Source of the DNA: Ornithoclostridium sp944380285
Lineage (GTDB): Bacteria > Bacillota > Clostridia > Christensenellales > UBA3700
Direction: 5' to 3'
Assembly: GCA_963931165.1 (NCBI GenBank)
Contig: OZ006985.1
Coordinates: 682,001-746,000, forward strand
Length of the DNA stretch: 64,000 bases
Below are positions 42,525 through 50,719 of the stretch, one piece after another (positions within the stretch are counted from its first letter, which is position 1; each line of letters opens with the position of its first letter). The position numbers were made by a program, and so were the translations under genes. The notes under the pieces are model-generated. The model worked only from the letters and a program-made list of their open reading frames with translations. It was not told where the DNA came from and made no database searches.

Positions 42525-43820
42525 ATGTGGCAAACAATCAAAAACGCTTTCGGAGACAAAAGCATCCGCAACAAAATATTCTTTACGCTTGCGATCTTGC
42601 TGGTGTACAGGATAGGCTGCTACATCCCCGTTCCCGGTCTTGATTTCGCGGCGGTCTCCGCGGCGATCAACGGCGACGGAGGCAACACGCTGCTCCAAGT
42701 CATCAACGTGGTGACGGGCGGCTCTCTCGGAAACGGTACGTTGTTTGCACTCGGCATACTGCCGTTCATCAACAGCTTCATCATCATGCAGTTGTTGACA
42801 TTGATCATACCCCCGCTCGAAAGGCTCTCCAAGGAGGGCGAAGAGGGCAGGGCGAAGGTGACCCAGATCACCAGATACGTCGCCATTTTGCTCGGCATCG
42901 TGCAGGGCATCGGCATCGTCGTGACCTATCACAACTCGGGCGCTATCGAGCCCACGCTCGGCAGCGAAGCCGTCAGCGGCGCGATCATCATCGTGCTCAT
43001 GACCGCAGGTTCCACTCTCGTCATGTGGCTTTCGGAGCGCATCACGGAGAAGGGCATCGGCAACGGCTCTTCGATGATCATCTTCATCGGTATCATCTCG
43101 TCGTTTGCGACCTCTCTGATCGGCGCGTTCTCGACGCTCGGACAGGAGCCCAACAACATTTGGTACATCCTCGGCTACCTGCTCGTCGTTGTGGTCCTCT
43201 TCCTCTTCATCGTGTTCATCGACGGGGCGGAGCGCCGCATCAAGGTCAACTACGCAAAGCAGGTCAAGGGCAACAAGATGTACGGCGGACAGTCGACCTA
43301 CATCCCGATGAAGGTCAACGGCAGCGGCGTCATGCCCATCATCTTCGCTTCGGCGTTCATGGTGTTCCCGCAGATGATATTGTCCTTCGTACCGCAGGAC
43401 AACGGCGTCGTGACGTTCTATCTGCAATATCTCGGACCCGGCACACCGGTGTACTACATCGTGATGTTCCTGCTGATCATCTTCTTCGCATACTTCTATG
43501 CGCAGATACAGTTCAACCCGGTCGACGTTGCGCGCAACCTGCAGCAATACGGCGGCGTCATCCAGGGTGTGAGGAGCGGCAAGCCGACCAGCGAGTATCT
43601 CGCCAAGATCAACCACAGGATCACTTTGTTCGGCGCGCTGTTCCTGTCGATCGTCGCGATCGTACCGACGTTCCTGTTCAACTTGCTCGGAAGTCCGATA
43701 GGCATGACCAACGCGTTCAGCGCCACGGGTATGCTGATCATCGTCTCTGTCGCGCTCGAACTCGACAAGCAGCTCGAATCGCAGATCATGATGAGGCACT
43801 ACAAAGGCTTCCTCAAATAA
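42525..43820 (+). CDS. secY: Protein translocase subunit SecY
   Basis: 431 residues with ten transmembrane helices. RIGCYIPVPGLDF in the first helix region, the plug-region GGSLGNGTLFALGILPFIN, IVQGIGIV, and the C-terminal cytoplasmic loops with VNPVDVARNLQQYGG-like sequence (FNPVDVARNLQQ) are typical. It forms the protein-conducting channel with SecE and SecG. The ATG at 42525 follows AGGAGATCTG. It is in its normal spc-operon place before adk. Confidence 0.98.
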   Translation: MWQTIKNAFGDKSIRNKIFFTLAILLVYRIGCYIPVPGLDFAAVSAAINGDGGNTLLQVINVVTGGSLGNGTLFALGILPFINSFIIMQLLTLIIPPLERLSKEGEEGRAKVTQITRYVAILLGIVQGIGIVVTYHNSGAIEPTLGSEAVSGAIIIVLMTAGSTLVMWLSERITEKGIGNGSSMIIFIGIISSFATSLIGAFSTLGQEPNNIWYILGYLLVVVVLFLFIVFIDGAERRIKVNYAKQVKGNKMYGGQSTYIPMKVNGSGVMPIIFASAFMVFPQMILSFVPQDNGVVTFYLQYLGPGTPVYYIVMFLLIIFFAYFYAQIQFNPVDVARNLQQYGGVIQGVRSGKPTSEYLAKINHRITLFGALFLSIVAIVPTFLFNLLGSPIGMTNAFSATGMLIIVSVALELDKQLESQIMMRHYKGFLK

Positions 43821-43824
43821 GGCG

Positions 43825-44442
43825 ATGAAAGGGATAGTTTTATTGGGTGCGCCCGGCGCAGGCAAGGGCACACAGGCAAAATTGATAGCAAGCAGGTATG
43901 CTCTCCCGCACATCTCTACGGGAGACATCCTGCGGGCGAACATAAAGGGCGGTACGGAGCTTGGCAAACTCGCGAAGAGCTACATCGACGCGGGCAAGCT
44001 GGTGCCGGACGAGGTCGTCGTCGCGATCGTAAAGGATCGTCTTTCTCAGCCCGACTGCAAGGAGGGATTCTTGCTCGACGGCTTCCCGAGGACGGTCGTC
44101 CAAGCCGAGGCTTTGGACAAATTCGCGACGGTGACTCACGCGATCGACATCGAGGTCGACGCGGACGAGGTAGTGGGGCGCATCGCAGGCAGGCGCATGT
44201 GCGCGTGCGGCGAGAGCTATCACATCTCGACTCATCCTTCACAGGTCTGCGACAAGTGCGGCGGCGCGCTCTATCAGCGCGACGACGACAAAGAAGAGAC
44301 GGTCGCCGCGAGGCTCGAGGTCTACTTCGCCCAGACCGCTCCGCTCATCGACTACTACGCCGCCAAGGGCGTGCTGAGGTCGGTCGACGGGATGAAGAGC
44401 GTGGACGAGGTGTTCGCCTCGATCGAGAAGGTGCTCGACTGA
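43825..44442 (+). CDS. adk: Adenylate kinase
   Basis: 205 residues. P-loop LLGAPGAGKGTQAK, HISTGDILRANI, LDGFPRTVVQAEAL and RIAGRRMC are adenylate kinase blocks. The LID region is the Cys-containing type (MCACGESYH ... VCDKCGG), but the first pair is spaced C-x-C instead of the usual C-x-x-C, one residue shorter. It interconverts ATP, ADP and AMP. The stop codon overlaps the map start by one base (TGATG). Confidence 0.97.
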   Translation: MKGIVLLGAPGAGKGTQAKLIASRYALPHISTGDILRANIKGGTELGKLAKSYIDAGKLVPDEVVVAIVKDRLSQPDCKEGFLLDGFPRTVVQAEALDKFATVTHAIDIEVDADEVVGRIAGRRMCACGESYHISTHPSQVCDKCGGALYQRDDDKEETVAARLEVYFAQTAPLIDYYAAKGVLRSVDGMKSVDEVFASIEKVLD

Positions 44443-45188
44443 TGGTCACGATCAAGACCGCCGAAGAGATCGCGCTGATGCGCAAGGCGAACCAAATCGT
44501 TCGCGACACCCTTCTCGCGGTGGAAGAAAAGATCAAGGCGGGCATGACGACCGCGCAGGTGGACAGGATCGTACACGACTACATCACCAAATGCGGCGCG
44601 ACGCCTTCCTTCCTCGGCTACGAGGGCTATCCGGCGTCGGCGTGCGTGTCGATCGACGAAGAGGTCGTGCACGGCATCCCGGACGCGGAGAGGCGCATCG
44701 AAGAGGGGCAGATCGTCAGCGTGGACGTGGGCAGCATCTACAAGGGCTACAACGGAGACGCGGCGCGTACGTTCGCGATAGGCGAGATAAGCGCCGAGAA
44801 GAGACGCTTGATCGACGTGACCAAGCAGAGCTTTTTCGAGGGCGTCAAGGTGCTCAAAGCGGGCGTCAGGCTGGGCGATCTCGGACATGCGATACAGAGC
44901 TATGTCGAGGCAAACGGCTTTTCGGTGGTGAGGGCGCTGTGCGGACACGGCATCGGCACCGACATGCACGAAGATCCCGAGGTGCTCAATTTCGGCAAAC
45001 CGGGTCACGGGCTCAGGCTCAAAGCGGGCATGACCATCGCGATCGAACCGATGGTCAACGCCGGGACCTATCAGGTATACATGCGGGACAACGGCTGGAC
45101 GGTCGTGACCGCGGACGGCAGGCCGTCGGCTCATTACGAGAACACGGTCGCGATCACCGAAGACGGCGTGGAGATACTCTCGCTATGA
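44442..45188 (+). CDS. map: Methionine aminopeptidase type I
   Basis: 248 residues. VTIKTAEEIALMRKANQIV at the start; metal ligands lie in DVGSIYKGYNGDAARTF, CGHGIGTDMHEDP, IAIEPM and YENTVAITEDG, all intact. It removes the initiator methionine from new proteins. It overlaps adk by one base and the following KOW gene by 4 bases, so the three genes are translationally linked. Confidence 0.97.
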   Translation: MVTIKTAEEIALMRKANQIVRDTLLAVEEKIKAGMTTAQVDRIVHDYITKCGATPSFLGYEGYPASACVSIDEEVVHGIPDAERRIEEGQIVSVDVGSIYKGYNGDAARTFAIGEISAEKRRLIDVTKQSFFEGVKVLKAGVRLGDLGHAIQSYVEANGFSVVRALCGHGIGTDMHEDPEVLNFGKPGHGLRLKAGMTIAIEPMVNAGTYQVYMRDNGWTVVTADGRPSAHYENTVAITEDGVEILSL

Positions 45189-45448
45189 AGAAGTCCAACC
45201 AGAGGCTCGAGGTCGGCGACGTCGCCGTATCGAGGGCGGGGCACGACGCGGGCAGGTACTATTTGGTCATTGCGGAGACGGGCGAAGATTTCGTGCTGGT
45301 CTGCGACGGCAGGTATCGCAAGGCGGACGACCCCAAGGTCAAGAGACGCAAGCATCTCGTCTTTGTCGCAAAGGCAGGGGCGGACATCGGAGCGGATGAC
45401 AAGGCGATAGCCGCCGCGCTCCGACAATACAGCTCATCGGAGGAGTAA
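45185..45448 (+). CDS. KOW-domain RNA-binding protein (L14e-like)
   Basis: 87 residues. LEVGDVAVSRAGHDAGRYYLVI is a KOW motif, followed by FVLVCDGRYRKADDPKVKRRKHLVFV, the pattern of the small KOW/L14e-like proteins found between map and infA in many Clostridia. It probably binds RNA and may be ribosome-associated; its role is not established. It overlaps map by 4 bases and infA by 1 base. Confidence 0.88.
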   Translation: MKKSNQRLEVGDVAVSRAGHDAGRYYLVIAETGEDFVLVCDGRYRKADDPKVKRRKHLVFVAKAGADIGADDKAIAAALRQYSSSEE

Positions 45449-45669
45449 TGTCAAAGGAAGACTTGATCGAAGCTGAGGGAGCGGTGATAGAAGTGCTCCC
45501 CAACACCAGGTTCCGGATAAGGTTGACCAACGGTCACGAGATCATTGCCTATCTGTCCGGCAAACTTCGCAAGAACTACATAAAGATCCTCGAAGGGGAC
45601 ACCGTGAGGGTCGAGATCAGCCCGTACGATCTTACCAAGGGCAGGATCGTGTGGCGCAACAAGAATTGA
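45448..45669 (+). CDS. infA: Translation initiation factor IF-1
   Basis: 73 residues: MSKEDLIEAEGAVIEVLPNTRFRI, NGHEIIAYLSGKLRKNYIKILEGD and SPYDLTKGRIVWR form the single S1/OB domain of IF-1, which occupies the 30S A site in initiation. The ATG at 45448 shares a base with the preceding stop; GGAGGAG lies upstream. Confidence 0.98.
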   Translation: MSKEDLIEAEGAVIEVLPNTRFRIRLTNGHEIIAYLSGKLRKNYIKILEGDTVRVEISPYDLTKGRIVWRNKN

Positions 45670-45690
45670 TAACAACTCGGAGGAACAAAA

Positions 45691-45807
45691 ATGAAAGTCA
45701 GACCTTCTGTAAAACCCATCTGCGACAAGTGCAGGGTGATCAAGAGAGACGGCAAAGTGATGGTCATCTGCTCCAAGTACAAAAAGCACAAGCAGAGACA
45801 GGGCTGA
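45691..45807 (+). CDS. rpmJ: 50S ribosomal protein L36 (zinc-binding form)
   Basis: 38 residues: MKVRPSVKPICDKCRVIKR followed by VMVICSKYKKHKQRQG. Three Cys and one His give the zinc-binding C-plus form. The gene is too short for a length-based scan but is unmistakable. GGAGGAAC precedes the ATG at 45691. A new promoter follows within 20 bases of its stop. Confidence 0.97.
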   Translation: MKVRPSVKPICDKCRVIKRDGKVMVICSKYKKHKQRQG

Positions 45808-45825
45808 AAAACAGCTCTCATTTTG

Positions 45826-45854
45826 TTGCCATTATGTCGCAAATGTGATATAAT
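45826..45854 (+). promoter_or_regulatory. Promoter of the alpha operon (rpsM to rplQ)
   Basis: TTGCCA at 45826-45831, 17-base spacer, TATAAT at 45849-45854, giving a leader of about 110 nt before rpsM. It allows the rpsM-rpsK-rpsD-rpoA-rplQ genes to be transcribed separately from the upstream ribosomal genes. Confidence 0.85.
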
Positions 45855-45971
45855 GCACAAGCTAAAAGTCTATTACACGAGAGGGAGCGGCTGGACAGGC
45901 GGCCTCATTCTACCTACTACGGGCAGTCTGTTTTCCCGGATCGTCTAATAAAAAACATCGGAGGTATATCA

Positions 45972-46340
45972 ATGGCTCGTATTGCCGGCGTGGATTTACC
46001 GCGCGAAAAGAGAGTGGAGATCGGTCTCACCTATATCTATGGTATAGGCAGGGTCACTTCCAACAAGATCCTTGAGGCGACCGGTATCGATCCGGACACC
46101 CGCGTCAGAGATCTTACGGAAGACCAGGTAGGCAAGATCCGTGAGTACATCGACCACAACCTGAGCGTCGAAGGCGATCTCAAGAGAGAGGTCAAGCTCA
46201 ACATCAAGAGATTGACCGAGATCGGATGCTACAGAGGCATCAGACACCGCAAGGGACTGCCCGTCAGAGGACAGAACACCAAGCAGAACGCTCGCACCAG
46301 AAAGGGACCGAAGAAGACGGTCAGCCGCAAAAAGAAGTAA
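45972..46340 (+). CDS. rpsM: 30S ribosomal protein S13
   Basis: 122 residues: MARIAGVDLPREKRVEIGLTYIYGIG, then the C-terminal YRGIRHRKGLPVRGQNTKQNARTRKGPKK are diagnostic of S13, which contacts the P-site tRNA and forms bridges with L5. GGAGGTATATC precedes the ATG at 45972. First gene of the alpha operon. Confidence 0.99.
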   Translation: MARIAGVDLPREKRVEIGLTYIYGIGRVTSNKILEATGIDPDTRVRDLTEDQVGKIREYIDHNLSVEGDLKREVKLNIKRLTEIGCYRGIRHRKGLPVRGQNTKQNARTRKGPKKTVSRKKK

Positions 46341-46352
46341 GGAGCATAGGTT

Positions 46353-46751
46353 ATGGCAGTCAAGAAAAACGTTACGACAAAGAAGCGCAATGTCAACAAG
46401 CGTCGTGTCGAGAACGGAGCGGCGCATATCCACGCTTCCTTCAACAACACGATCGTTACGATCACCGACTTGCAGGGCAACGCTATCAGCTGGTCCAGCA
46501 GCGGCAAGCTCAAATTGAGAGGTTCCAAAAAGTCCACCGCGTTTGCGGCTCAGCTCGTGTCCGAGGACGCGGCGAAGGTCGCCTACGACAGCGGTCTGAG
46601 GACTGTGGAAGTCTATGTCAAAGGCCCCGGCGCGGGACGCGAGTCCGCGATCAGAGCGCTCGAGGCAGTGGGACTCAAGGTCACGCTCATCAAAGACGTG
46701 TCCCCCATCCCCCACAACGGATGCCGTCCGCCCAAGCGCAGAAGGCTTTGA
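46353..46751 (+). CDS. rpsK: 30S ribosomal protein S11
   Basis: 132 residues: AHIHASFNNTIVTITDLQGNAISWSS, then AFAAQLVSEDAAKVA and the end DVSPIPHNGCRPPKRRRL identify S11, part of the 30S platform near the E site. AAGGAGCATAGG precedes the ATG at 46353. Confidence 0.99.
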   Translation: MAVKKNVTTKKRNVNKRRVENGAAHIHASFNNTIVTITDLQGNAISWSSSGKLKLRGSKKSTAFAAQLVSEDAAKVAYDSGLRTVEVYVKGPGAGRESAIRALEAVGLKVTLIKDVSPIPHNGCRPPKRRRL

Positions 46752-46765
46752 TCGGGAGGTAATAT

Positions 46766-47365
46766 ATGGCAAGATACAGAGGACCCGTACTCAAGAGATG
46801 CAGGGCTTTGGGCATTTCCTCCGCCGAGCTCGGACAGAACAAGACGTCCGTCAGGTTCACCAAGGAAGCCAAAGTGTCGCGCAAGAAGGCGAGCGACTAC
46901 TCGATGCAGCTCAAAGAGAAGCAAAAGGTCAAATTCATCTACGGAGTTTTGGAGAAGCAGTTCAGAAGCTACTACGAGAAGGCTTCCAGACAGCGCGGCG
47001 TCACTGGCGAGAACATGCTCGTCATGCTCGAGAGCAGGCTTGACAACGTCGTGTTCCGCATGACGATCGGCAAGACCAGAGGTCAGGCGAGACAGCTCGT
47101 CAACCACGGCTTGATCACCGTCAACGGCAAGCGCGTCAACATCCCCTCCTACCTTGTGAAGAAGGGCGACGTCATCGCCGTCAAGGAAAACAAAAAGGAC
47201 AAGAAAGTGTTCGAAGACCTCAAAGCCGGCAAGTCGCTCGGTCTCCCCAAGTGGCTCGAGTTCGACAATGAGACGCTGACCGGCAAGGTCGTCGAGCTGC
47301 CGACGAGAGAGGACATCGATCCGAGCATCGCAGAGCACCTCATCGTCGAGTTGTATTCCAAGTAA
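46766..47365 (+). CDS. rpsD: 30S ribosomal protein S4
   Basis: 199 residues: MARYRGPVLKRCRALGISS, YGVLEKQFRSYYEKASRQRGVTGENML and the S4-domain RGQARQLVNHGLITVNGKRVNIPSY. S4 starts 16S assembly and in other bacteria represses the alpha operon. GGGAGG lies before the ATG. It lacks the Cys-rich N-terminal knuckle, so it is the C-minus form. Confidence 0.98.
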   Translation: MARYRGPVLKRCRALGISSAELGQNKTSVRFTKEAKVSRKKASDYSMQLKEKQKVKFIYGVLEKQFRSYYEKASRQRGVTGENMLVMLESRLDNVVFRMTIGKTRGQARQLVNHGLITVNGKRVNIPSYLVKKGDVIAVKENKKDKKVFEDLKAGKSLGLPKWLEFDNETLTGKVVELPTREDIDPSIAEHLIVELYSK

Positions 47366-47391
47366 CGGCACGGTCGTTCAGGAGGTAGATA

Positions 47392-48345
47392 ATGATAGAG
47401 ATTCAGAAGCCGAAGATCGAGTGCGTGGACGTAGTCGACGGCAGAGAGATGAAGTTCGTCGTCGAGCCGCTCGAACGCGGGTTCGGCACGACCATCGGCA
47501 ATGCGCTCCGCAGGATATTGCTCAGCGCGCTGCCCGGTGCGGCTCCCGTCAGCATCAAGATCGAAGGCGTAAGGCATGAGTTCAGTTCCATCCCCGGCGT
47601 CAAGGAGGATGTGACCGAGATCATCCTCAACATCAAAGGGCTTGCGGTCAAGGCTCACAGCGATTCCGCGGAGTTCAGACAGGTCGCCAAGCTGCGCAAG
47701 AGCACCGCGGGCGTCGTCACCGCCGCGGACATCGAGCACAGCTCGGAGATCGAGATCCTCAACCCCGACATGTACATCTGCACGCTTGACGAAGGCGCGG
47801 TCCTCAACATGGACATCACCATCGGCAACGGCAGAGGCTATGTTCCGGCTGCCGCGAACAAGGATGAGACTCAGCCCATCGGCTACATCCCGATCGATTC
47901 CATCTTCACTCCGGTGGAGAGCGCGAGCTACACGGTCGAGAGCACCAGGCTCGGACAGAACATCAACTACGACAAGCTGACCGTCAACGTGTCGACCAAC
48001 GGCACTTGCACGCCGCGCGAGGTGATCTCGCTCGCGGCAAAGATCCTCGAAGATCACATCTCGCTGTTCGTCAACCTCGTCGACACGATGAAGGACAGAG
48101 AGATCCTGATCAGCCAGGATGACGAGAAAGCTCACAAGAAGCTCGAGATGAGCATTGAGGATCTGGACCTTTCCGTCCGTTCCTACAACTGCTTGAAGAG
48201 AGCGGGAATACACACGGTGCAGGATCTGACCAAGAAGACCGAAGAGGAGATGCTCAAGGTGCGTAACCTCGGCAAGAAGTCCCTCGACGAGGTCATCAAG
48301 AAGATCAGAGATCTGGGATTCGACCTGCGCAACAAAGACGAATAA
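47392..48345 (+). CDS. rpoA: DNA-directed RNA polymerase alpha subunit
   Basis: 317 residues. The N-terminal dimerisation domain contains EPLERGFGTTIGNALRRILLSALPGAA; the C-terminal domain contains LDLSVRSYNCLKRAGIHTVQDL and RNLGKKSLDEVIKKI, the DNA- and activator-binding part. Length and both domains are normal. AGGAGGTAG precedes the ATG at 47392. It lies between rpsD and rplQ as usual. Confidence 0.99.
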   Translation: MIEIQKPKIECVDVVDGREMKFVVEPLERGFGTTIGNALRRILLSALPGAAPVSIKIEGVRHEFSSIPGVKEDVTEIILNIKGLAVKAHSDSAEFRQVAKLRKSTAGVVTAADIEHSSEIEILNPDMYICTLDEGAVLNMDITIGNGRGYVPAAANKDETQPIGYIPIDSIFTPVESASYTVESTRLGQNINYDKLTVNVSTNGTCTPREVISLAAKILEDHISLFVNLVDTMKDREILISQDDEKAHKKLEMSIEDLDLSVRSYNCLKRAGIHTVQDLTKKTEEEMLKVRNLGKKSLDEVIKKIRDLGFDLRNKDE

Positions 48346-48356
48346 AGGAGGCTATC

Positions 48357-48872
48357 ATGAAGAAATTGGGCAGGACTGCCGAGCAGAGAATGGCTATGAT
48401 CCGTACGCAGGCTTCCGAATTGCTTTGGAACGGTCGTCTCGAGACCACCGTCGACAGAGCCAAAGAGGTGAGCAGATTCGCCGAGAAGATGCTGACCCTC
48501 GCGATCAACTCGTACGAAGATACCAGGACCGTCCAAAAGGAGAAGGTCCAAAAGGGCAAGGACAAAGAGGAGAAGGTCGTCGTCGACGTCGTCGTCGACG
48601 GACCGGTCAAGCTCGCCGCAAGACGCGCGATCATGGCGAACCTTCGCGACCTCAAACCCCTCAAGAACGAAAAGGAGAGCAAGGGCGACTACAACGCTCG
48701 CCTCAGAGCTGTCAAGCATCCCCTCGTGGAGAAGCTGTTCAGAGAGTATGCTCCCTTCTACGCCGACCGCGCTGCAAAGAGCGGTCAAAAGGGCGGCTAC
48801 ACCCGCGTGATCAAACTCGGTCAAAGACGCGGCGACGGCGCGGAAGTCGCGATCGTCGAGCTGGTCAAGTAA
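48357..48872 (+). CDS. rplQ: 50S ribosomal protein L17 with a large internal insertion
   Basis: 171 residues against the usual 115-130. The N-terminal RKLGRTAEQR-type start (KKLGRTAEQRMAMIRTQASELL) and the end GGYTRVIKLGQRRGDGAEVAIVELV are standard L17. Between them, after INSYED at about residue 58, lies an extra Lys/Glu/Val-rich stretch of about 50 residues. L17 sits near the tunnel exit, so the insert would be exposed to solvent. AAAGGAGG precedes the ATG. A strong terminator follows. Confidence 0.96.
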   Translation: MKKLGRTAEQRMAMIRTQASELLWNGRLETTVDRAKEVSRFAEKMLTLAINSYEDTRTVQKEKVQKGKDKEEKVVVDVVVDGPVKLAARRAIMANLRDLKPLKNEKESKGDYNARLRAVKHPLVEKLFREYAPFYADRAAKSGQKGGYTRVIKLGQRRGDGAEVAIVELVK

Positions 48873-48891
48873 CCCTTTCGTTCACATCTCG

Positions 48892-48930
48892 CCCCGTCGT
48901 TGCCTTGGGCAGCGGCGGGGTATTTTTTTT
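48892..48930 (+). terminator. Rho-independent terminator of the ribosomal operon
   Basis: A 13-bp stem (CCCCGTCGTTGCC with GGCAGCGGCGGGG, three G-U pairs) followed by TATTTTTTTT. The stretch 48931-49253 shows no gene or structure that I can support. Confidence 0.93.
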
Positions 48931-49253
48931 GCGGCAGATGCCGGCGCTCGGTCAACAGCGCTCGCATCGGAGGGCATCGGATATGACCAAGCAAGTCGCG
49001 ATCGTTCGATGAACGTCGGTTGTCTCCACATTGCGCTCAAAACGCCGTCTCGGCAGTGGAGGGCGAAAAGCCGCGCAAGTTTTCCGAAAAAATCGACGCG
49101 CAAACTTGACAAAAATTACACGTTTCTTAAAGCCGAAAAAGTCGCCTCTTTTCGCGGTCTTTTCGTCTTGACGGTTGTCAAGAGTTCGCGCCGACTTTTT
49201 TCGAGGCGGCTGTGCATCGCCTTTGCGCAGTTGCCGTTTGTCCCCGAAAATCG

Positions 49254-49282
49254 TTGACACAAGACGGGCTTCGCGATAAAAT
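49254..49282 (+). promoter_or_regulatory. Promoter of the CvpA-like gene
   Basis: TTGACA at 49254-49259, 17-base spacer, TAAAAT at 49277-49282, about 32 bases before the ATG at 49315; AAGAGGTGG lies between. Confidence 0.85.
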
Positions 49283-49314
49283 AAATATAGACCATAAGAG
49301 GTGGTTTTGTTGAT

Positions 49315-49893
49315 ATGTCAGTAATTTCGATAGTCGGTTTCGTGGTGCTCGGTCTTTGCATTTTGCTGGGCATTTGGAAGGGCATGATCCGCATGCTGCT
49401 CAACGTGCTCGTCATCGGTCTTGCGATCGCCGCCGCTTCGCTCGGCGTCAATCCCATCCGTGAGGCGCTCGCCGAGCAGGATTACTTTGGGCAGGAGTGG
49501 CTCGAGACAGTGCTTTCGGGCAATTTCGCGTTCGTCATCGTGTTCTTTGTCGTGCTCGTTCTCGGCTTGATCGTCAAGGCGATCATAATGCACTTCGTCA
49601 ACAAGGACGGAGGCAAGATCAAGGGCGCGTTTCAGGCAGTCAACCGCATTTTGGGCGGCGTGCTCGGCGCGGGCATCGGCTTTTTGGCATTCGGCTTCAT
49701 CTTGATGTGCTACACCTCGATCGTAGCCGTGCTCGAATATGAAGGCGACATGGACGCGGCGATAGCGTCGCTCGACAGCATCTCCGCGTGGATGATGAAC
49801 AACAACGTCTTCCAAAAGATCGTCGACGCCTTGACAGGCGCCAAGGACGCCGTCCAAGGCGCGGCAGAAGGTGCGGCGGCAATGCTGCGTTGA
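49315..49893 (+). CDS. CvpA-like membrane protein
   Basis: A 192-residue membrane protein with four hydrophobic segments in the arrangement of CvpA (colicin V production) proteins: short N-terminal helix, GIWKGMIRMLLNVLVIGLA with the family GxxxG-rich look, a loop with DYFGQEW, then FVIVFFVVLVLGLIVKAI and the NRILGGVLGAGIGFLAFG helix. CvpA proteins are linked to envelope integrity, but their biochemical role is open. The C-terminal 30 residues are Ala-rich. It has its own promoter; the repeat locus begins about 100 bases after its stop. Confidence 0.8.
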   Translation: MSVISIVGFVVLGLCILLGIWKGMIRMLLNVLVIGLAIAAASLGVNPIREALAEQDYFGQEWLETVLSGNFAFVIVFFVVLVLGLIVKAIIMHFVNKDGGKIKGAFQAVNRILGGVLGAGIGFLAFGFILMCYTSIVAVLEYEGDMDAAIASLDSISAWMMNNNVFQKIVDALTGAKDAVQGAAEGAAAMLR

Positions 49894-50001
49894 AGCAAAC
49901 GACATTACTTGTCGCGGCGAGTGCGATTTGCGCTCGCCGCAATTTTTTCGCTCTTTCGCACTCAACGCCTCAAATCGGCGGAGTTTTGTGTGAAACGCTA
50001 T

Positions 50002-50085
50002 CGACAGCCGACAAACATCGACAAATGGCGACATACATCGACAAATGGCGACAAACATCGACAAAGGGCGACAAACATCGACAAC
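50002..50085. repeat. CGACAAA motif array phased at 10 bp
   Basis: The pentamer CGACA recurs at 50009, 50019, 50029, 50039, 50049, 50059, 50069 and 50079, exactly every 10 bases, mostly as CGACAAACAT alternating with CGACAAATGG, plus one at 50002. On the other strand it reads TTTGTCG. Phasing near one helical turn would place protein-binding sites on one face of DNA. More unphased copies occur up to 50600. Confidence 0.85.
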
Positions 50086-50588
50086 ACTCGATCCAACAAA
50101 GTCCGCAGGCTCGGCACAGAACCTTGCTCGCCTCGACAAACGTTGACAAAGCCCGACAAAAACAAAACAGACATCCAAGCACAGCGATATTCTTTGCCTC
50201 ATTTCACACTTCAACAAATGGCGACAGACATCGACAAGAGCGGCGACCAAAACTCAAACTCGGTTGCGCCGGGCTTGAGACATTCGCCTATCGACACAAT
50301 CCGACAAACAACGACAAAAGCCGACAAACATCGACAACACTCGATCCAACAAAGTCCGCAGGCTCGGCACAGAACCTTGCTCGCCTCGACAAACGTTGAC
50401 AAAGCCCGACAAAAACAAAACAGACATCCAAGCACAGCGACACTCTTTGCCTCATTTCACACTTCAACAAATGGCGACAGACATCGACAAGAACGGCGAT
50501 CAAAACTCAAACTCGGTTGCGCCGGGCTTGAGACATTCGCCTATCGACACAATCCGACAAACAACGACAAAAGCCGACAAGCATCGAC
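50069..50588. repeat. 253-bp tandem duplication
   Basis: Copy 1 is 50069-50321 and copy 2 is 50322-50574, differing at 4 positions; a third copy continues for about 14 bases. The unit contains several CGACAAA motifs. Frames are open on both strands here, but the open frames run through 10-bp repeats, lack ribosome-binding sites and are not conserved in type, so I treat the whole 49894-50640 stretch as non-coding. Confidence 0.92.
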
Positions 50589-50650
50589 AAAAAGCGACAG
50601 CGATCGCGCAAAACGCGCGACAACACTTGCATTTTTGCCTCAAATTGAAA

Positions 50651-50719
50651 TTCTTGGGAATTTACCATTGACTTTCTTGGGATTTTTTCATTGACATTCT
50701 TGGGAAGTTTTCATTGACA
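50651..50719. repeat. Three 23-bp tandem repeats
   Basis: Units starting at 50651, 50674 and 50697 share TTCTTGGGA followed by a T-rich part and CATTGAC. Each ends in TTGAC, which resembles a -35 element. The gap from 50720 to 50978 shows no gene. Confidence 0.85.

Noticed and set aside
50002..50600. CRISPR array
   Set aside because: Repeats are 10 bp or 253 bp and directly adjacent, without unique spacers of 30-40 bp, and no cas genes are present.
49909..50694. Open frames on both strands across the CGACAAA repeats
   Set aside because: The repeats have no stop codons in several frames by composition. A 10-bp period shifts codons in each unit, no start signals fit, and the translation has no fold-like pattern.
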